Positions 8,651-19,664 of a stretch of DNA of 64,000 nt are shown in pieces (the first letter of the stretch is position 1; each line of letters starts with the position of its first letter). Origin of the DNA: Gammaproteobacteria bacterium (GTDB lineage Bacteria > Pseudomonadota > Gammaproteobacteria > JASBUN01); NCBI GenBank assembly GCA_030147845.1, contig JASBUN010000058.1:186001-250000 (forward strand), in the 5' to 3' direction. The notes beneath the pieces are model-generated. The model was not told where the DNA came from. It ran no database searches and was given only the letters and a program-made list of their open reading frames with translations. The position numbers and the translations under genes were made by a program.

Positions 8651-9102
8651 AGCTCGACTTCCCGTTCAGCACACATGAATTCGCCGCTGGCAACGACCTT
8701 TCCGTCCACTTTCGCCTCACCATGAAATACCCAAATGCCGCGCTTCGTACGCAAGTGTTGCACTTCCAGGCGCATCTGATCACCAGGTTCTACTGGTTGC
8801 TTAAAGCGCGCTTTGTCTATGCCTACTAAATAATAAAGCGTCGTTTTAGCCGGATAGCCCGTACCGGATTTAAAAGCCAACATACCCGTTGCTTGCGCCA
8901 GAGCCTCCATAATAAGTACGCCGGGCATAACCGCACGATGCGGAAAGTGACCCTGAAAGAACGGCTCATTAATACTTACGTTCTTGATCGCGACAAGTGA
9001 TTCACCCGGTACAAAATCCAACACGCGATCAATCAAAAGGAACGGATAGCGGTGCGGAAGATACTTAAGCACCTCATGAATATCTAGTGTATTCGCACCC
9101 AT
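8647..9102 (-). CDS. fabZ: 3-hydroxyacyl-ACP dehydratase FabZ
   Basis: Encodes 151 residues with a single hot-dog fold. FabZ removes water from 3-hydroxyacyl-ACP in fatty acid elongation; its substrate pool is the branch point shared with LpxA and LpxD. The signature is present: [13 protein letters not shown], then [20 protein letters not shown] with the catalytic His and Glu. It sits between lpxD and lpxA, as is usual. Confidence 0.97.
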   Translation of the reverse strand: MGANTLDIHEVLKYLPHRYPFLLIDRVLDFVPGESLVAIKNVSINEPFFQGHFPHRAVMPGVLIMEALAQATGMLAFKSGTGYPAKTTLYYLVGIDKARFKQPVEPGDQMRLEVQHLRTKRGIWVFHGEAKVDGKVVASGEFMCAEREVEL

Positions 9103-9120
9103 ATCGTTAATCCTATGAAA

Positions 9121-10140
9121 TCAATCCTGGCCGATTTTTTTTTCTAAGGCACGAATCCTACGCGCCAGCTCGTCGAGGTGCCGAAATCTCGCAAAATTCT
9201 TATGCCACAAATCGTTCGGTTGAAGCGGTGTTCCCGACGAGTAGACGCCTGGCTTTTCGATTGACCGAGTTACCATAGACATACCGGTGACCTGAACATG
9301 ATCGGCGATATGCAAATGTCCGACAACCCCGACACCCCCCCCTAGCGCGCAGTGCGCGCCGATGGTGGCGCTACCCGCAATGCCGACGCAACCGGCAATT
9401 GCCGTATGCGCACCGACCCGAACATTGTGAGCGATTTGTATTTGGTTATCGAGCTTTGCGCCTTCGCCTATGATCGTGTCGTCGAGCGCACCGCGGTCAA
9501 TACTTGTGTTAGCGCCAATCTCGACATCATCCTCGATGCGCACGATGCCGAGTTGAGGTACCTTTACCCACACCCCATCGTCATTGGCGATCCCAAATCC
9601 GTCGCTGCCAATAACCACGCCCGGGTGTATGATTACGCGTTGACCAATGACGCAATGATGGCAGATGGTTACGTTCGCAACCAGGCGGGTCGCGGCGCCG
9701 ATTTGGGCTCCCTGACCGATTACGCAGCCCGGGCCGACGAATACGTTCGCACCGATGTCGGCCCGGTCCTCGATGACCACCTGGGGGCCTACCCAGGCCG
9801 TCGGGTCGACACGTGCATTTTCGCTGACCACAGCAGTAGGATGGATACCCGGTTCGACCGGTGCATCGGGGTTCAGCAAAGCGGCAATGCGCGCATACGC
9901 AAGATAGGGCGATTCGGTGACGATCGCATCCACCGGACACAGATCGGCATCCTCGCGCGACAGTATGACTGCCGATGCCTTCGTATCAACCAAATATTTG
10001 CGATAACTGCGATTAGCAAGGAACGCGATCGACGAAGGTTTTGCATTCTGCAACGTCGCCACGCAGGAAATAGTCGTCTGGCGATCGCCGACGACTTTCC
10101 CGCCAACCTTATCCGCCAACTCTCCGAGGGTAAGAGCCAC
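9121..10140 (-). CDS. lpxD: UDP-3-O-(3-hydroxyacyl)glucosamine N-acyltransferase
   Basis: Encodes 339 residues. LpxD adds the second 3-hydroxyacyl chain, N-linked, to the lipid A precursor. It has an N-terminal uridine-binding domain (about residues 1-100, including SSIAFLANRSYRKYL), a long hexapeptide-repeat beta helix (for example GANVFVGPGCVIGQGAQIG) with catalytic His in IQIAHNVRVG, and a C-terminal helix ending ALEKKIGQD. Part of the lpxD-fabZ-lpxA-lpxB series. Confidence 0.97.
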   Translation of the reverse strand: MALTLGELADKVGGKVVGDRQTTISCVATLQNAKPSSIAFLANRSYRKYLVDTKASAVILSREDADLCPVDAIVTESPYLAYARIAALLNPDAPVEPGIHPTAVVSENARVDPTAWVGPQVVIEDRADIGANVFVGPGCVIGQGAQIGAATRLVANVTICHHCVIGQRVIIHPGVVIGSDGFGIANDDGVWVKVPQLGIVRIEDDVEIGANTSIDRGALDDTIIGEGAKLDNQIQIAHNVRVGAHTAIAGCVGIAGSATIGAHCALGGGVGVVGHLHIADHVQVTGMSMVTRSIEKPGVYSSGTPLQPNDLWHKNFARFRHLDELARRIRALEKKIGQD

Positions 10141-10163
10141 CGGATTATGTCCAACTCCGGATT

Positions 10164-10697
10164 TTATTTGCTCGACCCGGATTTGGATTCATTTGACAGC
10201 TTCTTCAACACCTGATCGGTGATGTCGACAGAATCAGCCGCATAAATCACACCGTCGCCCATGACGATGTCGTATTTTTCCTTCTTGGCGAGTTCGACGA
10301 TCGCTTCGTATACGCGCTTCTGTAAGCGTCGCAATTCATCATTGCGGCGAATATTCAGATCCTCGCGGTAATCGTCCTGCGTACGCCCGATCTCCCGCTT
10401 GCGGCTTCGAATGTCGGTCTCGAGTTTACGCAACTGCGATTCGCTCATCGTCACACCCTCATGCTGCAGGCGGTCTTCTAAATCTCGAAGATCTTTGCGC
10501 ATCTTTAACAACGCGCGATTGCGTGGTTCAAATTCCTTTTCCAGGCGGCGGTTCGCGGCGACCGCCTGCGGTGCTTGCTCAAGCACCTTCGGTACATTCA
10601 CAAACGCGAGCTTCGAGCCCTGCGCATAAGTAAGCGGAACACTGGCCACGAATAGCACAATCGCAATTGCAATCCCACGTGAAAGCATTCTAACCAT
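10164..10697 (-). CDS. skp: Periplasmic chaperone Skp/OmpH
   Basis: Encodes 177 residues. It has a signal peptide (MLSRGIAIAIVLFVASVPL, cleaved after TYAQ or nearby), then KLAFVNVPKVLEQAPQA, the Skp start, and a long highly charged coiled-coil region from about 60 to 125. Skp trimers hold unfolded outer-membrane proteins and pass them to the BAM complex, matching its position between bamA and lpxD. A start three codons downstream (Met4) is possible. Confidence 0.92.
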   Translation of the reverse strand: MVRMLSRGIAIAIVLFVASVPLTYAQGSKLAFVNVPKVLEQAPQAVAANRRLEKEFEPRNRALLKMRKDLRDLEDRLQHEGVTMSESQLRKLETDIRSRKREIGRTQDDYREDLNIRRNDELRRLQKRVYEAIVELAKKEKYDIVMGDGVIYAADSVDITDQVLKKLSNESKSGSSK

Positions 10698-10726
10698 GTC
10701 GTATGAGTTGCCTTTAATACATCAAT

Positions 10727-13009
10727 TTAGAAAAACGTTCCGCCGAGCGAGAACTGGAACATCTGGATGTTATCGCCCGGTTTGCTGTTCAAGGGCTTAG
10801 CGATACTCAAGCTGAGCGGGCCAATAGGGGACAACCAAACCGTGGACAGACCGGTAGAGGCACGCAGATCTTGCGCTTTAAAGCTACCAATCCCCGCGTA
10901 CACGTTGCCGATGTCGAAAAACGCACCCAATCGGAACTGGTCGCTGTTGAGTCCGAACGGTACCGGGAAATACACTTCAGCCCCACCCGTAACTTTTAAG
11001 CTACCACCCTTAGGGAAACCAAATTCGTCCTTCGGTCCCAGCGTGTTCTGTTTGTAACCTCGTACCGTCCGCGGACCACCCGCGTAAAAATTCAAATAAA
11101 ACGGTAACTCAGACGCGTTTCCATAGCCAGCACCGTATCCGATATCACCCTGGATCAGCAGCGTAAGGTTGTTGGTGAGCTGCCTGTACCGCTGATAACG
11201 ATAACCAAGCTTATAGTACTCCAAATCACTGCCGGGCAAACCAACTTCGCCGTAGATACTATGCAGGACACCGTCACTGGCGAAGATGGCCTTATTTCGA
11301 GTGTCGTGCGACCAACTCGCGCCCACGCGGATTGTAGCAAAATTATCACCATTTGCATTAATAAAATCACTAATATATTGAGGGGAAGAATCATATGTTT
11401 TCACAGTATTGAGCTGGTAGCCAAAACTGAGATTCACCAAATCAAATTCATTGACTGGTAGGCCGATATTCATGGCAAACTCGTTGGTATCCAGTCCGTA
11501 TCGGGAAAGATTGGCGGCAAATGCGTTGGTTTTTTCTGAACGTAAGACAAAACCTCGGCTGATGCCGTTGGCGGTATAGTAGGGATTGTCATAATTGATC
11601 TGAAAACCCCGCAGGTAATTGCTGTTATTTGCACTAATGCCAACGCGCTTACCGCTTCCCAGGAAATTATTCTGTTGTATACTCCCGTTCAAAAGCACAC
11701 CGCCGGTCTGCGAATAACCGATACTGGCTAGCAGATTACCGGCGGGGCGTTCGGTTACCGTGTAGTTCACGTCCACTTGGTCGGTGGTACCCGGAACCGC
11801 AGGAGTCTCCACGTTTACGTCGGTGAAAAACCCGAGTTTGTCCAACCGCGTACGCGAACGCTTGATTTTTTGTGTAGAAAACCACCCGGCTTCCATCTGG
11901 CGCATCTCGCGCCGCAACACTTCGTCGCTGGTATTGACATTGCCATAGAAGTTAATCCGGCGCACATAGACTCGCTTGCCTGGATCAATAAAAAAGGTCA
12001 ATCCGACCGTCCTGTCCTTCTTGTCGATATCGGGGATCGTGTTGACATTGGCAAATGCATAGCCCAGATCACCGAGACGATCGGTGATCTTCGATGAACT
12101 TTGCGTAACTAACCTGCGCGAATAAACCGCTCCGGGACCGATTTCGATGAGCTTTTCCAGCTCCGGAACCGGCAATATCAGATTGCCGGCTAGTTTTACG
12201 GTTTTGACTTTGTAGCGTTCACCCTCCGTAACATTGATCGTAATATAGATGAACTTTTTATCCGGTGATATCGACACCTGGGTAGAGTTAACGCTGAAGT
12301 TGAGGTAGCCGCGATCAAGATAGTACGAGCGCAGCGTCTCCAAATCGGCCGCCAACTTTTGTTTCGAATACTGGTCGCTGCTAGTCCAAAACGAAAACAT
12401 CGTCGGCGTGCTCAGCTTTAACAATTTGAGCAATACTTTGTCACTGAATACTTTATTACCGACGATATTAATCTCACGAATTTTCGCGACCCGACCTTCA
12501 GAAACCTTAAGCGCAACGGCAACGCGATTACGCTCTAACGGACTGACCGTGGTTTTGATCCTGACCGCATATTTGCCTTCGCTGAAATACTGGCGCTGCA
12601 ATTCCTGCTCTACCTTGACCAATAGCGACCGATTGAATACACGGCCCTCGGCCAAGCCGATGCGTTTTAAACCTTTGAGCAGTTTGTCCTTGGGGATATC
12701 TTTGTTGCCGGAAATCTCGATACTGGCGATCGCCGGACGCTCCTGTACTACGACGATCAGAACCTGGCCTTCGCGCTCGAGCTTGATGTCCTTGAAAAAT
12801 CCGGTCTTATAGAGTGCCCGTATCGCTTGCGCGGAACGTTGCTCGGTGAATTGCTCGCCGACCTTGATCGGCAGATAGTTGAACACCGTGCCGGCAGAAA
12901 TCCTGCGCAGTCCCTCCACGCGGATATCCTGAACGGTGAATGGTGTAAAGCCCCATGCAAACTTTAAGAGACTGCAAAATATAAGCAGTACGGCGAACAG
13001 CTTTTTCAT
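10727..13009 (-). CDS. bamA: Outer membrane protein assembly factor BamA
   Basis: Encodes 760 residues. It has a signal peptide to about residue 20 (ending KFAWG), five POTRA repeats to roughly residue 420 (starting FTVQDIRVEGLRRIS), and a 16-strand beta barrel ending in aromatic residues (FQFSLGGTFF), the outer-membrane targeting signature. BamA inserts beta-barrel proteins in the outer membrane. The conserved gate block NFYAGGPRTVRGY is present. The DNA for part of the barrel (about 11330-11700) is visibly richer in A and T than the rest of the gene. Lies between rseP and skp. Confidence 0.97.
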   Translation of the reverse strand: MKKLFAVLLIFCSLLKFAWGFTPFTVQDIRVEGLRRISAGTVFNYLPIKVGEQFTEQRSAQAIRALYKTGFFKDIKLEREGQVLIVVVQERPAIASIEISGNKDIPKDKLLKGLKRIGLAEGRVFNRSLLVKVEQELQRQYFSEGKYAVRIKTTVSPLERNRVAVALKVSEGRVAKIREINIVGNKVFSDKVLLKLLKLSTPTMFSFWTSSDQYSKQKLAADLETLRSYYLDRGYLNFSVNSTQVSISPDKKFIYITINVTEGERYKVKTVKLAGNLILPVPELEKLIEIGPGAVYSRRLVTQSSSKITDRLGDLGYAFANVNTIPDIDKKDRTVGLTFFIDPGKRVYVRRINFYGNVNTSDEVLRREMRQMEAGWFSTQKIKRSRTRLDKLGFFTDVNVETPAVPGTTDQVDVNYTVTERPAGNLLASIGYSQTGGVLLNGSIQQNNFLGSGKRVGISANNSNYLRGFQINYDNPYYTANGISRGFVLRSEKTNAFAANLSRYGLDTNEFAMNIGLPVNEFDLVNLSFGYQLNTVKTYDSSPQYISDFINANGDNFATIRVGASWSHDTRNKAIFASDGVLHSIYGEVGLPGSDLEYYKLGYRYQRYRQLTNNLTLLIQGDIGYGAGYGNASELPFYLNFYAGGPRTVRGYKQNTLGPKDEFGFPKGGSLKVTGGAEVYFPVPFGLNSDQFRLGAFFDIGNVYAGIGSFKAQDLRASTGLSTVWLSPIGPLSLSIAKPLNSKPGDNIQMFQFSLGGTFF

Positions 13010-13060
13010 GAAGGATCCGGTTCGTAATCTAGTGTAGGGTCGCGTCGATTCGTCGTGTGC

Positions 13061-14413
13061 TCAAGAAAATAGGCGCAATATATCGTTATAGAAAGCCAGC
13101 GCCATCACCATCAGTAACAGCAATATGCCAATACGCTGACCGATCGCCTGCGCCTGCTCCGAAATCGGACCGCCTTTGACAAGCTCTATAAGGTAATACA
13201 ATAAGTGACCACCATCCAGTATGGGGATCGGAAGTAGATTCAGGACACCAAGACTAACACTGACGACAGCCAGGAAGGTCAAAAAGGGCACTATGCCCAA
13301 AGAAGCCGATTCTCCGGCATATTGGGCAATCGTCAGCGGCCCGCTGATATTCCGCAGCGACGCTTGGCCGGTGGCGATATTCCCCAGTACCCGCAGCATG
13401 AGTACCGACATATCCCAAGTTTTCTCGGTCCCAGCGATAAGCGATTTCACGGGACCGTACTGAGCTACGGCCTCGATTTTCTCCAGGGTGCCGGCGGGAA
13501 TACTAACGCCCACTTGTCCATACGCCTTAGCGCCCTGCAACTTGCGCTCCGGCGTCAAGGTCAAATCGAAACGCCGGCCGGCACGCTCAATGGTAACGCG
13601 GATGGGCGTATCCGGGCGCTTACGCACATAGGTCACCCATTCACCCCAATACCGAATCGGCTTACCGTCCGCGGCCACCACCAGATCACCAGACTTGAGG
13701 CCGGCCTGCTGCGCCGGGCTACCGGGATGTACCCGCCCCACCAGCGCCGGCGGTCTCCACAATGAGATGCCGAGCGCCTTGGTCAAATTATCGGGCTCAA
13801 TCGGCACGCCCTTGGCGGCGAAATTGATTTCGCGTTGTGCTGTACGTCCGTGTTCATCACGTACGCCCAGCGTTACCGGTTTGCGATCAAGCATTCCTTC
13901 AAACAGGGCTAATCGCGCCGACTCCCAAGTCGGCGTCGCGCGGCCGTCGACGGTCATAATTTGATCGCCGCTGCGTAATCCGGCGGTCTGAGCCAGACTG
14001 CCCGGAGCCACCTCACCAATCAGTGGCTTCAATCCGGGAACACCCATCATAAACAGGGCCCAGAACGCCGCGATCGCGAACAAAAAATTGAATGCCGGTC
14101 CCGCCACCACAACGGCGATACGCGTGCCGATCGACTTGTTATTGAACGCTCGCGACCGCTCCGCCGCGTCAACTTCGCCTTCGCGTTCATCGAGCATCTT
14201 GACGTAGCCGCCGAGCGGCAGTGCGGCCAGCACATATTCCGTTTCGCCATTGCGCGAACGCCACGACCATAACGTCTTACCGAAGCCCAAAGAAAACCGC
14301 AGCACCTTGACACCGAGCCTACGCGCCACCCAATAGTGCCCGAACTCATGGACGGTAATCAGCACCCCCAAGGCGACAATGAAAGAGACTACGTAGACCA
14401 GCGCTGAACTCAC
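13061..14413 (-). CDS. rseP: Site-2 protease RseP
   Basis: Encodes 450 residues. It is an inner-membrane zinc metalloprotease that cleaves anti-sigma factor RseA within the membrane during the sigma-E envelope stress response. The active site is HEFGH near residue 22 with the second motif [12 protein letters not shown] near the C-terminus. Two PDZ domains lie between ([20 protein letters not shown] and [19 protein letters not shown]). There are four membrane helices. The start overlaps the dxr stop in an ATGA arrangement. Confidence 0.97.
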   Translation of the reverse strand: MSSALVYVVSFIVALGVLITVHEFGHYWVARRLGVKVLRFSLGFGKTLWSWRSRNGETEYVLAALPLGGYVKMLDEREGEVDAAERSRAFNNKSIGTRIAVVVAGPAFNFLFAIAAFWALFMMGVPGLKPLIGEVAPGSLAQTAGLRSGDQIMTVDGRATPTWESARLALFEGMLDRKPVTLGVRDEHGRTAQREINFAAKGVPIEPDNLTKALGISLWRPPALVGRVHPGSPAQQAGLKSGDLVVAADGKPIRYWGEWVTYVRKRPDTPIRVTIERAGRRFDLTLTPERKLQGAKAYGQVGVSIPAGTLEKIEAVAQYGPVKSLIAGTEKTWDMSVLMLRVLGNIATGQASLRNISGPLTIAQYAGESASLGIVPFLTFLAVVSVSLGVLNLLPIPILDGGHLLYYLIELVKGGPISEQAQAIGQRIGILLLLMVMALAFYNDILRLFS

Positions 14414-15603
14414 GCATACCCCTTTTTGGCGCCTACGCCAACCAATCGACCGGCGACCTCTCGGGCTTGACGATCCGCTTCATGGATGACTTCCAACGAA
14501 CCCGCCTCCTGCGTCGCCAGGGATTGCATCGTCTTTTCGATCACCTGAGGTATTGCCGTAAAGGCCAGACGCCGATCGAGAAAACTCTGCACCGCCACCT
14601 CGTTAGCCGCGTTCAGGACCGCCGGCGCCGTACCGCCTCGCTCAAGCGCTTCGTATGCCAACCGCAGGCATGGAAAGCGGGCCAGATCGGGACGCTCAAA
14701 GTCCAACTGACCAACGGCAAAAATATCCAGCGCCGCAACGCCGGAATCGATACGGTCGGGCCACGCCAGCGCGTGCGCAATGGGCGTGCGCATGTCCGGA
14801 TTACCCATTTGTGCGAGTACCGATCCGTCTGCGTACTGCACCATCGAATGCACCAAGCTCTGGGGATGAATCACCACCTGCACCTGGCTTGGCTTGATAT
14901 TGAACAACCAACACGCCTCGATAACCTCCAGTCCCTTATTCATCATGGTGGCGGAATCGACCGAAATTTTTCGCCCCATGCTCCAATTCGGATGCGCGCA
15001 CGCCAGCTCAGGCGTTACCGAAGCCAGCTCCGGCGCAGCCATATTGCGACACGGGCCGCCTGAGGCGGTAAGAAGAATGCGGACTACGCCGACCTCGCTG
15101 AGCCCTCGCTCAAAATCCGGCGGCATACACTGAAAAACGGCATTGTGTTCGCTATCGATGGGCAGTAACTCGGCGCCGCTATCGCGCACCGCATCCATGA
15201 GAATGCGGCCTGACATCACTAATGCTTCCTTATTCGCCAGCATGACGCGCTTACCGGCGCGCGCGGCCGCCAAAGTCGGCGGCAATCCGGCCGCGCCGAC
15301 AATTGCAGCCATGACGTAGTCGACCTGCGCCAGCCGCGCGACGGTATTCAGGGCTTCTTCACCGCCGAGAACCTCGACCTCGACACCGTCACTACGCAGA
15401 CGCCGGTCGAGGCGTTCGGCCGCCGCGCGATCGACGACCACGGCATATTCCGGACCATGAACGCGGCATTGCTCGTACAGCCGGTCGATATCACGGTACG
15501 CGGTGAGCGCAACTACGCGAAAACGCGCTGGGTGACGAGCGAGCACATCGAGCGTACTGACGCCGACCGACCCGGTAGATCCCAGAACTGCAACACCAAT
15601 CAT
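14410..15603 (-). CDS. dxr: 1-deoxy-D-xylulose 5-phosphate reductoisomerase
   Basis: Encodes 397 residues. It converts DXP to methylerythritol phosphate with NADPH, the first committed step of the MEP isoprenoid pathway that feeds UppS. The start at 15603 (ATGATTGG) overlaps the cdsA stop and begins directly with the nucleotide-binding motif [11 protein letters not shown]; six upstream codons are open but unlikely. [24 protein letters not shown] and [17 protein letters not shown] are the metal and substrate-binding blocks. Confidence 0.97.
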   Translation of the reverse strand: MIGVAVLGSTGSVGVSTLDVLARHPARFRVVALTAYRDIDRLYEQCRVHGPEYAVVVDRAAAERLDRRLRSDGVEVEVLGGEEALNTVARLAQVDYVMAAIVGAAGLPPTLAAARAGKRVMLANKEALVMSGRILMDAVRDSGAELLPIDSEHNAVFQCMPPDFERGLSEVGVVRILLTASGGPCRNMAAPELASVTPELACAHPNWSMGRKISVDSATMMNKGLEVIEACWLFNIKPSQVQVVIHPQSLVHSMVQYADGSVLAQMGNPDMRTPIAHALAWPDRIDSGVAALDIFAVGQLDFERPDLARFPCLRLAYEALERGGTAPAVLNAANEVAVQSFLDRRLAFTAIPQVIEKTMQSLATQEAGSLEVIHEADRQAREVAGRLVGVGAKKGYA

Positions 15604-16427
15604 GCGTTGATTTTCAACCATATTAAACCCAGAACGAACAGTGGTGCGGCGGCCGACAGGCCGTCGATACGATCAAGGACACCACCGTGTCCCGGTAACA
15701 AATGACCACTGTCCTTCATCCCGGCATGTCGCTTAACCATACTTTCGAATAGGTCTCCGATCACCGAGATGGGTACCAAAATGACGTTCATGGCCGTGAA
15801 TACCAACAATTCGCTGCCACGAATACCGAGTGCGTAACCGCCTGTCGAAGCATACAGTAGCACCAGAACGAGGGCACCATATACCCCCTCCCAGGTTTTG
15901 CCCGGACTCACTGCCGGCGCCAATTTATGTTTGCCCCAACGACGACCCGCCAGATACGCCCCGGTGTCGGCAACCGCGATCATGGCGAGAATGAATAACA
16001 GCCAATAGGGACCATATGCCGTTCCCTGGTGCAGCCATACCAGTGCGACCCAGGACGGCACCAGCACTGCCGCACCGGCGCACAGTTTCAGTAATCGTGC
16101 GGGCAGGTCCGCAACGCTGGCGAAGCGGCTGTTGAACAGCCATAAAAACGCCAGTGCCCACCAGAACAATGCGCCGTAAAGAATCCCGCGCACCACCGTC
16201 GACATATCCAGATCGCGCCAACACAGCCACATCAACACTGCGATCACCGCAGCATAGGTGATCCGCGCCGTAGCCCGCCGGACACCCGCCAGGCGGGCCC
16301 ACTCCCAAGCGCCCAGTACCACGAACGCGGCCATGAACAATGCCAAATGTGGTGTCGACAAACCCAGAATGCCGGCGATGACGAAGGCACCCAGGACGCT
16401 CGCTGTGAACAGTCGTTGCCTAAACAT
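15600..16427 (-). CDS. cdsA: Phosphatidate cytidylyltransferase
   Basis: Encodes 275 residues from the ATG at 16427, which lies inside the last codons of uppS. The open frame extends about 345 nt upstream through uppS but carries no CdsA similarity. It makes CDP-diacylglycerol from phosphatidate and CTP in the inner membrane. Seven to eight hydrophobic segments are visible. The signature near the C-terminus, [20 protein letters not shown] followed by [14 protein letters not shown], is complete. Its stop overlaps the dxr start. Confidence 0.96.
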   Translation of the reverse strand: MFRQRLFTASVLGAFVIAGILGLSTPHLALFMAAFVVLGAWEWARLAGVRRATARITYAAVIAVLMWLCWRDLDMSTVVRGILYGALFWWALAFLWLFNSRFASVADLPARLLKLCAGAAVLVPSWVALVWLHQGTAYGPYWLLFILAMIAVADTGAYLAGRRWGKHKLAPAVSPGKTWEGVYGALVLVLLYASTGGYALGIRGSELLVFTAMNVILVPISVIGDLFESMVKRHAGMKDSGHLLPGHGGVLDRIDGLSAAAPLFVLGLIWLKINA

Positions 16428-17154
16428 TGTTTTCTTTCTGTTCGACTTGCTCGCCGGTGCGCCCATAACGCCGCTGGCGCCCGGCAAACCAGGCGAAGGC
16501 CGTCTCCAGGTCGGAACGGTCGAAATCCGGCCACAGTTTATCCGTGAAATAGAGTTCAGAATAAGCCAATTGCCACAGCAGAAAGTTACTGATGCGCTGT
16601 TCGCCACCCGTACGTATAAACAAATCCGGTGCGGGTAAGCCGGCCAGGCTGATCTCGTCGGCCAGTAGCTGCGGCGATACGTCTGCAGCGCGTAGTGCGC
16701 CACTCTCGACCTTTTCTGCCAAACGGCGCGCGGCCTGGGCAATATCCCAATGGCCACCGTAGTTGAGTGCAATATTGAGCTGAAGTCCGGAATTATCCGC
16801 AGTCAATTGTTCGGAATGCTCGAGATGGTGAAGCAAATTGGCGGCGATGGTGTCGCGCCCACCGATGAAACGCACGCGAACATTGTTTTTATGTAATGTG
16901 CCCACCTCGCGTTGCAAAGTCGACACAAACAACTCCATCAGCAAACTTACTTCAGTCCGCGGTCGACGCCAATTTTCACTGCTGAATGCGAACAGCGTGA
17001 GCGCGCATAAGCCGCGTTCCACGCAGACTTCAACGATCTTGCGCGTAGCGCCTACACCGGCGCGATGCCCGGCCGCTCGCGGCAAATGCCGGCGGCGGGC
17101 CCAGCGCCCGTTGCCGTCCATGACTATTGCGACATGCCGAGGTAGCTCGATCAT
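16420..17154 (-). CDS. uppS: Undecaprenyl diphosphate synthase
   Basis: Encodes 244 residues. It condenses isopentenyl units into C55 undecaprenyl diphosphate, the lipid carrier for peptidoglycan and other envelope polymers. HVAIVMDGNGRWARRR at the N-terminus holds the catalytic Asp. LTLFAFSSENWRRP and LFIRTGGEQRISNFLLWQ are conserved cis-prenyltransferase regions. The last codons overlap cdsA. Confidence 0.97.
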   Translation of the reverse strand: MIELPRHVAIVMDGNGRWARRRHLPRAAGHRAGVGATRKIVEVCVERGLCALTLFAFSSENWRRPRTEVSLLMELFVSTLQREVGTLHKNNVRVRFIGGRDTIAANLLHHLEHSEQLTADNSGLQLNIALNYGGHWDIAQAARRLAEKVESGALRAADVSPQLLADEISLAGLPAPDLFIRTGGEQRISNFLLWQLAYSELYFTDKLWPDFDRSDLETAFAWFAGRQRRYGRTGEQVEQKENNV

Positions 17155-17259
17155 GGGAATCCAGTAGTCTTAATCACTGACGTCGCGTGACGCGTTCCTG
17201 CGCTATTCGTACCGCGCAATCTCGGCTTGGGCTCGAGAGGAACTGACCGCAGAACGTCC

Positions 17260-17290
17260 CCGAGGTGCAACAACAGATGGCCAACCTCGG
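17260..17290 (-). terminator. Weak hairpin after frr
   Basis: A 7-bp inverted repeat CCGAGGT (17260-17266) and ACCTCGG (17284-17290) directly follows the frr stop on the minus strand. No U-run follows. It sits in the 137-nt gap before uppS, where I see no other feature. It may attenuate or process the operon transcript. Confidence 0.25.
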
Positions 17291-17291
17291 C

Positions 17292-17849
17292 TCAGACTTC
17301 CATCAAGTCGGCTTCTTTGCCAGCCAGCAACTTGTCTACTTCGGCAATATATTTATCCGTGAGCTTTTGTATCGCATCCTGCGCCCGGCGCTCTTCGTCC
17401 TCCGAGATTTCTTTTTCTTTCAATAATTCTTTGGCGACATTATTCGCGTCCCGACGGATGTTGCGGACCGCCACGCGCGCCCCTTCGGCCTCATGGCGCA
17501 CGACTTTCACCAGATCGCGACGACGCTCTTCGGTGAGCGGTGGCATCGGCACACGAATCACGGCACCGGCGCTGGCAGGATTCAGGCCCAGGTCCGACGT
17601 CATGATCGCTTTCTCGATAGCCTGTACCATGCTCTGCTCCCATGGCACCACCACCAGCATGCGAGCATCCTCGACATTCACATTGGCGACCTGTTTTATC
17701 GGTACTTCGCTGCCGTAGTAATTTACGTTGATATGATCAAGCAAACTCGTATGCGCCCGGCCGGTGCGGATCTTACCGAATTCGCCAACCAGTGCCTCGA
17801 TACTTTTGGCCATTCTGGCCGCAGCGTCTTTCTTGATATCTTCGATCAT
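17292..17849 (-). CDS. frr: Ribosome recycling factor
   Basis: Encodes 185 residues, the canonical size. RRF splits post-termination ribosomes with EF-G. Conserved blocks: [49 protein letters not shown]. It begins 4 nt after the pyrH stop, so the two genes are certainly co-transcribed. Confidence 0.97.
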   Translation of the reverse strand: MIEDIKKDAAARMAKSIEALVGEFGKIRTGRAHTSLLDHINVNYYGSEVPIKQVANVNVEDARMLVVVPWEQSMVQAIEKAIMTSDLGLNPASAGAVIRVPMPPLTEERRRDLVKVVRHEAEGARVAVRNIRRDANNVAKELLKEKEISEDEERRAQDAIQKLTDKYIAEVDKLLAGKEADLMEV

Positions 17850-17853
17850 ACTG

Positions 17854-18579
17854 CTATCCCCGCTCCACCACTGTACCGATGTCCTCGCCGCGCATCATGC
17901 GAACGAAGTCGCCCTCGTTGTTGATGCTGAATATGCACAGCGGCATGTCGTGGTCACGACATAGAACAATCGCTGTTGCATCCATCACCATCAACTGACG
18001 GCGCAGCACTTCGTCGTACGTAAGGCGATCATACCGTTCCGCGGCAGGATTCTTGACCGGATCCTCGGAGTAGACGCCGTCGACTTTAGTCGCCTTGAGC
18101 ACGACGTCGGCGCCCAACTCAATCGCGCGCAGACTGGCGGCCGAGTCGGTGGTAAAGAACGGGTTTCCTGTACCCGCCGCCAAAATAACCACTCGGCCTT
18201 TTTCCAGATGGCGAATGGCGCGTCGCCGAATATAATCCTCACACACTTGGTGTATGCTCAACGCCGACATCACTCGCGCGTGAGTCCCGCCGCGCTCGAG
18301 CGCATCCTGCAGCGCCAGGGCATTCATTACGGTCGCCAGCATGCCCATATGGTCAGCTGTGACGCGATCGATACCGCTCCTGGCAAGCCCCGCACCGCGG
18401 AAGATGTTGCCGCCCCCGATCACCACGCCAACCTGCACACCCAGCTCAACCACCTGTTTGATTTCCGCCGCCATGCGTGCGATGACTTGCGGATCAATGC
18501 CGTAGTCGCCGGGGCCCATCAGCGCCTCGCCGCTCAGTTTCAGGAGTATTCGGCGGTATTTCGGTGATTCAGTCGGCAT
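17854..18579 (-). CDS. pyrH: Uridylate kinase
   Basis: Encodes 241 residues from the ATG at 18579 ([19 protein letters not shown]). The frame is open for 65 more codons across the intergenic terminator, but that part is not protein-like. It phosphorylates UMP to UDP and belongs to the amino-acid kinase fold. [25 protein letters not shown] and the end IGTVVERG are conserved. Co-transcribed with frr. Confidence 0.97.
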   Translation of the reverse strand: MPTESPKYRRILLKLSGEALMGPGDYGIDPQVIARMAAEIKQVVELGVQVGVVIGGGNIFRGAGLARSGIDRVTADHMGMLATVMNALALQDALERGGTHARVMSALSIHQVCEDYIRRRAIRHLEKGRVVILAAGTGNPFFTTDSAASLRAIELGADVVLKATKVDGVYSEDPVKNPAAERYDRLTYDEVLRRQLMVMDATAIVLCRDHDMPLCIFSINNEGDFVRMMRGEDIGTVVERG

Positions 18580-18682
18580 CGTACCCCAGTGCTCGGTAAG
18601 ACGGAAAATTGCTGCAGCGTTCGTGGCCTCATCCGCCACGCGGAATATGCCGGCCACCATTGCGAATGCAGCCACTATATAG

Positions 18683-18724
18683 AAAAAACGTGAACAAACA
18701 AACGGCCGCGTTAGCGGCCGTTTG
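18683..18724 (-). terminator. Intrinsic terminator after tsf
   Basis: A perfect 11-bp stem, CAAACGGCCGC (18699-18709) and GCGGCCGTTTG (18714-18724), has a 4-nt loop. On the minus strand it is followed by TTTG and, a few bases on, six T (18688-18683). It lies 12 nt after the tsf stop and separates rpsB-tsf from pyrH-frr, as expected for that transcription unit. Confidence 0.8.
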
Positions 18725-18736
18725 TCGGGGTGAATT

Positions 18737-19618
18737 TTAGTCGCCGCGGACCTGCGCCATGACCTCGTCGGCAAAATTCTCGGTTTTCTTCTCGATCCCT
18801 TCGCCGACCTCGATACGCACGAAGCGGCGAACCTCCGCGCCCTTGTTGTTGAGCAACTTGCCTACGGTGGTGTCTGGATCTTTCACAAACGGTTGGCCCA
18901 CAAGGGTGACCTCGGCTAGAAACTTACGCAACCGTCCGCCAACCATTTTCTCGATGATGTCATCCGGCTTACCGCTCTCACGCGCCTGGGCGACAAAAAT
19001 TTCCTTTTCTTTGGCAATCAAATCAGGAGACACGCCGTCTTCGGCAACACACACCGGACGGCTAGCGGCGACATGCATCGCAATGTCTTTTGCCAGCGTC
19101 TCGTCCCCACCCGTCATGTCTACCAATACTGCGATGCGCGTACCATGCAAATAGACGCCAAAATGACCGTCGGTCTCGACGCGCACGAAACGGCGAACTT
19201 GGATATTTTCGCCGATCTTCGCCACCAGTTCCTGGCGCACTTCTTCGACGCTATTACCGCCGTCGCTCAGTGGCATCGCCAACAATGCTTCGACGTCAGC
19301 CGGGTCGTTCTGCAGTACGCGACGCGCAACAGCGCTGGCGAAACCGCGGAAATCATCGCCTCCAGACACAAAATCGGTTTCGCAATTGATCTCCACCACC
19401 GCCGCGCGCTTACCATCGTCCGTAGTCTCGATCAGCGCGATACCTTCGGCGGCTACGCGGCCCGACTTCTTATCCGCTTTCGCCAATCCGGTCTTGCGCA
19501 TGTGCTCGACCGCTAATTCGATGTCGCCATCGGTCTCAACCAGTGCCTTTTTGCATTCCATCATTCCAGCGCCGGTACGATCACGCAGCTCTTTGACTAA
19601 TGCTGCCGTTATTGCCAT
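18737..19618 (-). CDS. tsf: Translation elongation factor Ts
   Basis: Encodes 293 residues. EF-Ts is the nucleotide exchange factor for EF-Tu. The N-terminus [20 protein letters not shown] and the motif [20 protein letters not shown] are diagnostic. It follows rpsB after a hairpin-containing 85-nt gap and ends at a strong terminator. Confidence 0.97.
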   Translation of the reverse strand: MAITAALVKELRDRTGAGMMECKKALVETDGDIELAVEHMRKTGLAKADKKSGRVAAEGIALIETTDDGKRAAVVEINCETDFVSGGDDFRGFASAVARRVLQNDPADVEALLAMPLSDGGNSVEEVRQELVAKIGENIQVRRFVRVETDGHFGVYLHGTRIAVLVDMTGGDETLAKDIAMHVAASRPVCVAEDGVSPDLIAKEKEIFVAQARESGKPDDIIEKMVGGRLRKFLAEVTLVGQPFVKDPDTTVGKLLNNKGAEVRRFVRIEVGEGIEKKTENFADEVMAQVRGD

Positions 19619-19664
19619 TCGTCGATACCTCTATGCAACTCTTTCTTGGTTCTCATTCAGTCGG

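Noticed and set aside
9352-10215. Long plus-strand frame opposite lpxD
   Set aside because: Antisense shadow of a clear lpxD; repeat-rich hexapeptide genes often leave an open opposite frame.
16428-16772. N-terminal extension of cdsA
   Set aside because: Open frame overlaps uppS in another frame and lacks CdsA features; the family start is at 16427.
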